DNA from: Sparassis latifolia
Taxonomy: Eukaryota; Basidiomycota; Agaricomycetes; Polyporales; Sparassidaceae
Assembly (NCBI GenBank): GCA_018466975.1
Contig: CM031561.1
Span: 1,240,001-1,304,000 of the forward strand
Direction of reading: 5' to 3'
Length of the DNA: 64,000 nt
Part shown: positions 63,497 to 64,000 of the stretch, in pieces
Position numbering within the stretch: the first letter of the stretch is position 1
Layout: each line of letters opens with the position of its first letter
The notes under the pieces: model-generated
Databases searched by the model: none
What the model was told of the DNA's origin: nothing
The model's input: the letters and a program-made list of their open reading frames with translations, nothing else
Made by a program: the position numbers and the translations under genes

Positions 63497-64000
63497 CTTG
63501 ACGGCGCGTCCGTGTGTGGTTGAGGCACGGTTGGAAGCGCCCGTGCAACTTGACTTGGCACGTGGAACTTGAACTCCGCGCTGATGCTCGTGCACGGTGC
63601 TGCCTGAGACTCAGAGTCTAATCTCTATCACGGTGTGCATACCACTCGGACTATTATTGCCGTCGACATCTTGTATGTTGTTCACCAATTCTTGGAAACT
63701 GGGTGAACGCTCTTGCTAAGACACAACAAGCTCCCTGTCTCAGGCTGTTGGTTGCTTCCGGATTTGGCAGGTCAAGTAGTTCTCACAGGGTCTGACGCTT
63801 TGCGCTAGATGCTGTGGCGTACTTAGGCTCATAGATACAGCCTCTAGTTACCTGCAGGAAGACAGTCGTTCCTTTGTAATAGAGGCTGAGATCATTACCG
63901 ATGACCCGCTGAGAAGTCTCCCGTGGGAAACCGGACTTTGAACGATGCCGACGGCAATTCGACGCACGAATCTTTAGCGCTCAAGTCGCGTGCAGCCACA
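63497..64000. other. Upstream flank, no gene seen
   Basis: Promoter side of the rhomboid-like gene to the window end. I see no exon or repeat. Confidence 0.45.

Overview
The window looks like nuclear DNA of a filamentous basidiomycete, probably an Agaricomycete. Coding genes are cut by many short (about 45-70 nt) GT-AG introns, genes are densely packed on both strands, and the proteins are fungal (Kex1 carboxypeptidase, DASH subunit Spc19, Mgm101, fungal-order gephyrin fusion). No bacterial-type operons, CRISPR arrays or rRNA genes were seen. All exon models below were read by eye from splice sites and reading frame; boundaries marked approximate are unverified.

Region 1 (1 to about 13.5 kb) is a repeat and transposon island. 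It holds the end of a Pro/Ser-rich repeat gene, a head-to-head inverted GC-rich minisatellite with a 271-bp duplication (about 1.3-2.6 kb), a decayed chromodomain Ty3/gypsy retrotransposon (about 2.7-9.36 kb) with two open ORFs between pol and its 3' LTR, a MITE-like element abutting that LTR, a tRNA-derived SINE-like sequence, the 3' end of a second chromodomain retroelement (9.85-10.68 kb), and a gag fragment on the minus strand.

Region 2 (13.9-64 kb) is ordinary gene-rich chromosome. In order it holds: amidohydrolase (+), acyltransferase (-), coiled-coil protein (+), Utp8/NOL11-like protein (+), a decaying coiled-coil/membrane gene (+), Ser-rich protein (+), glycerophosphodiesterase (-), MogA-MoeA molybdenum cofactor fusion (+), Spc19 (-), Kex1 (-), thioredoxin-like membrane protein (+), Mgm101 (-), gamma-tubulin complex protein (+), myristoylated-type VWA protein (-), Csn12/PCID2 PCI protein (-), DsbA-like protein (+), poly(A) polymerase (-), mitochondrial GatB (+), membrane beta-helix protein (-), Ist3/RBMX2 splicing factor (-), eIF3d (+) and a Dsc2/UBAC2-like rhomboid (-).

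Many genes form head-to-head pairs separated by 130-330 bp (acyltransferase/coiled-coil, Kex1/thioredoxin-like, Mgm101/gamma-tubulin complex, Csn12/DsbA-like, PAP1/GatB, Ist3/eIF3d), so shared bidirectional promoters are likely. Two of these carry visible motif clusters: paired MluI-type ACGCGT boxes and a GATA palindrome. No clear new multigene system was found. The most unusual items are the post-pol ORFs of the retroelement, the inverted minisatellite, the MITE/LTR junction, and the decaying lineage-specific membrane protein.
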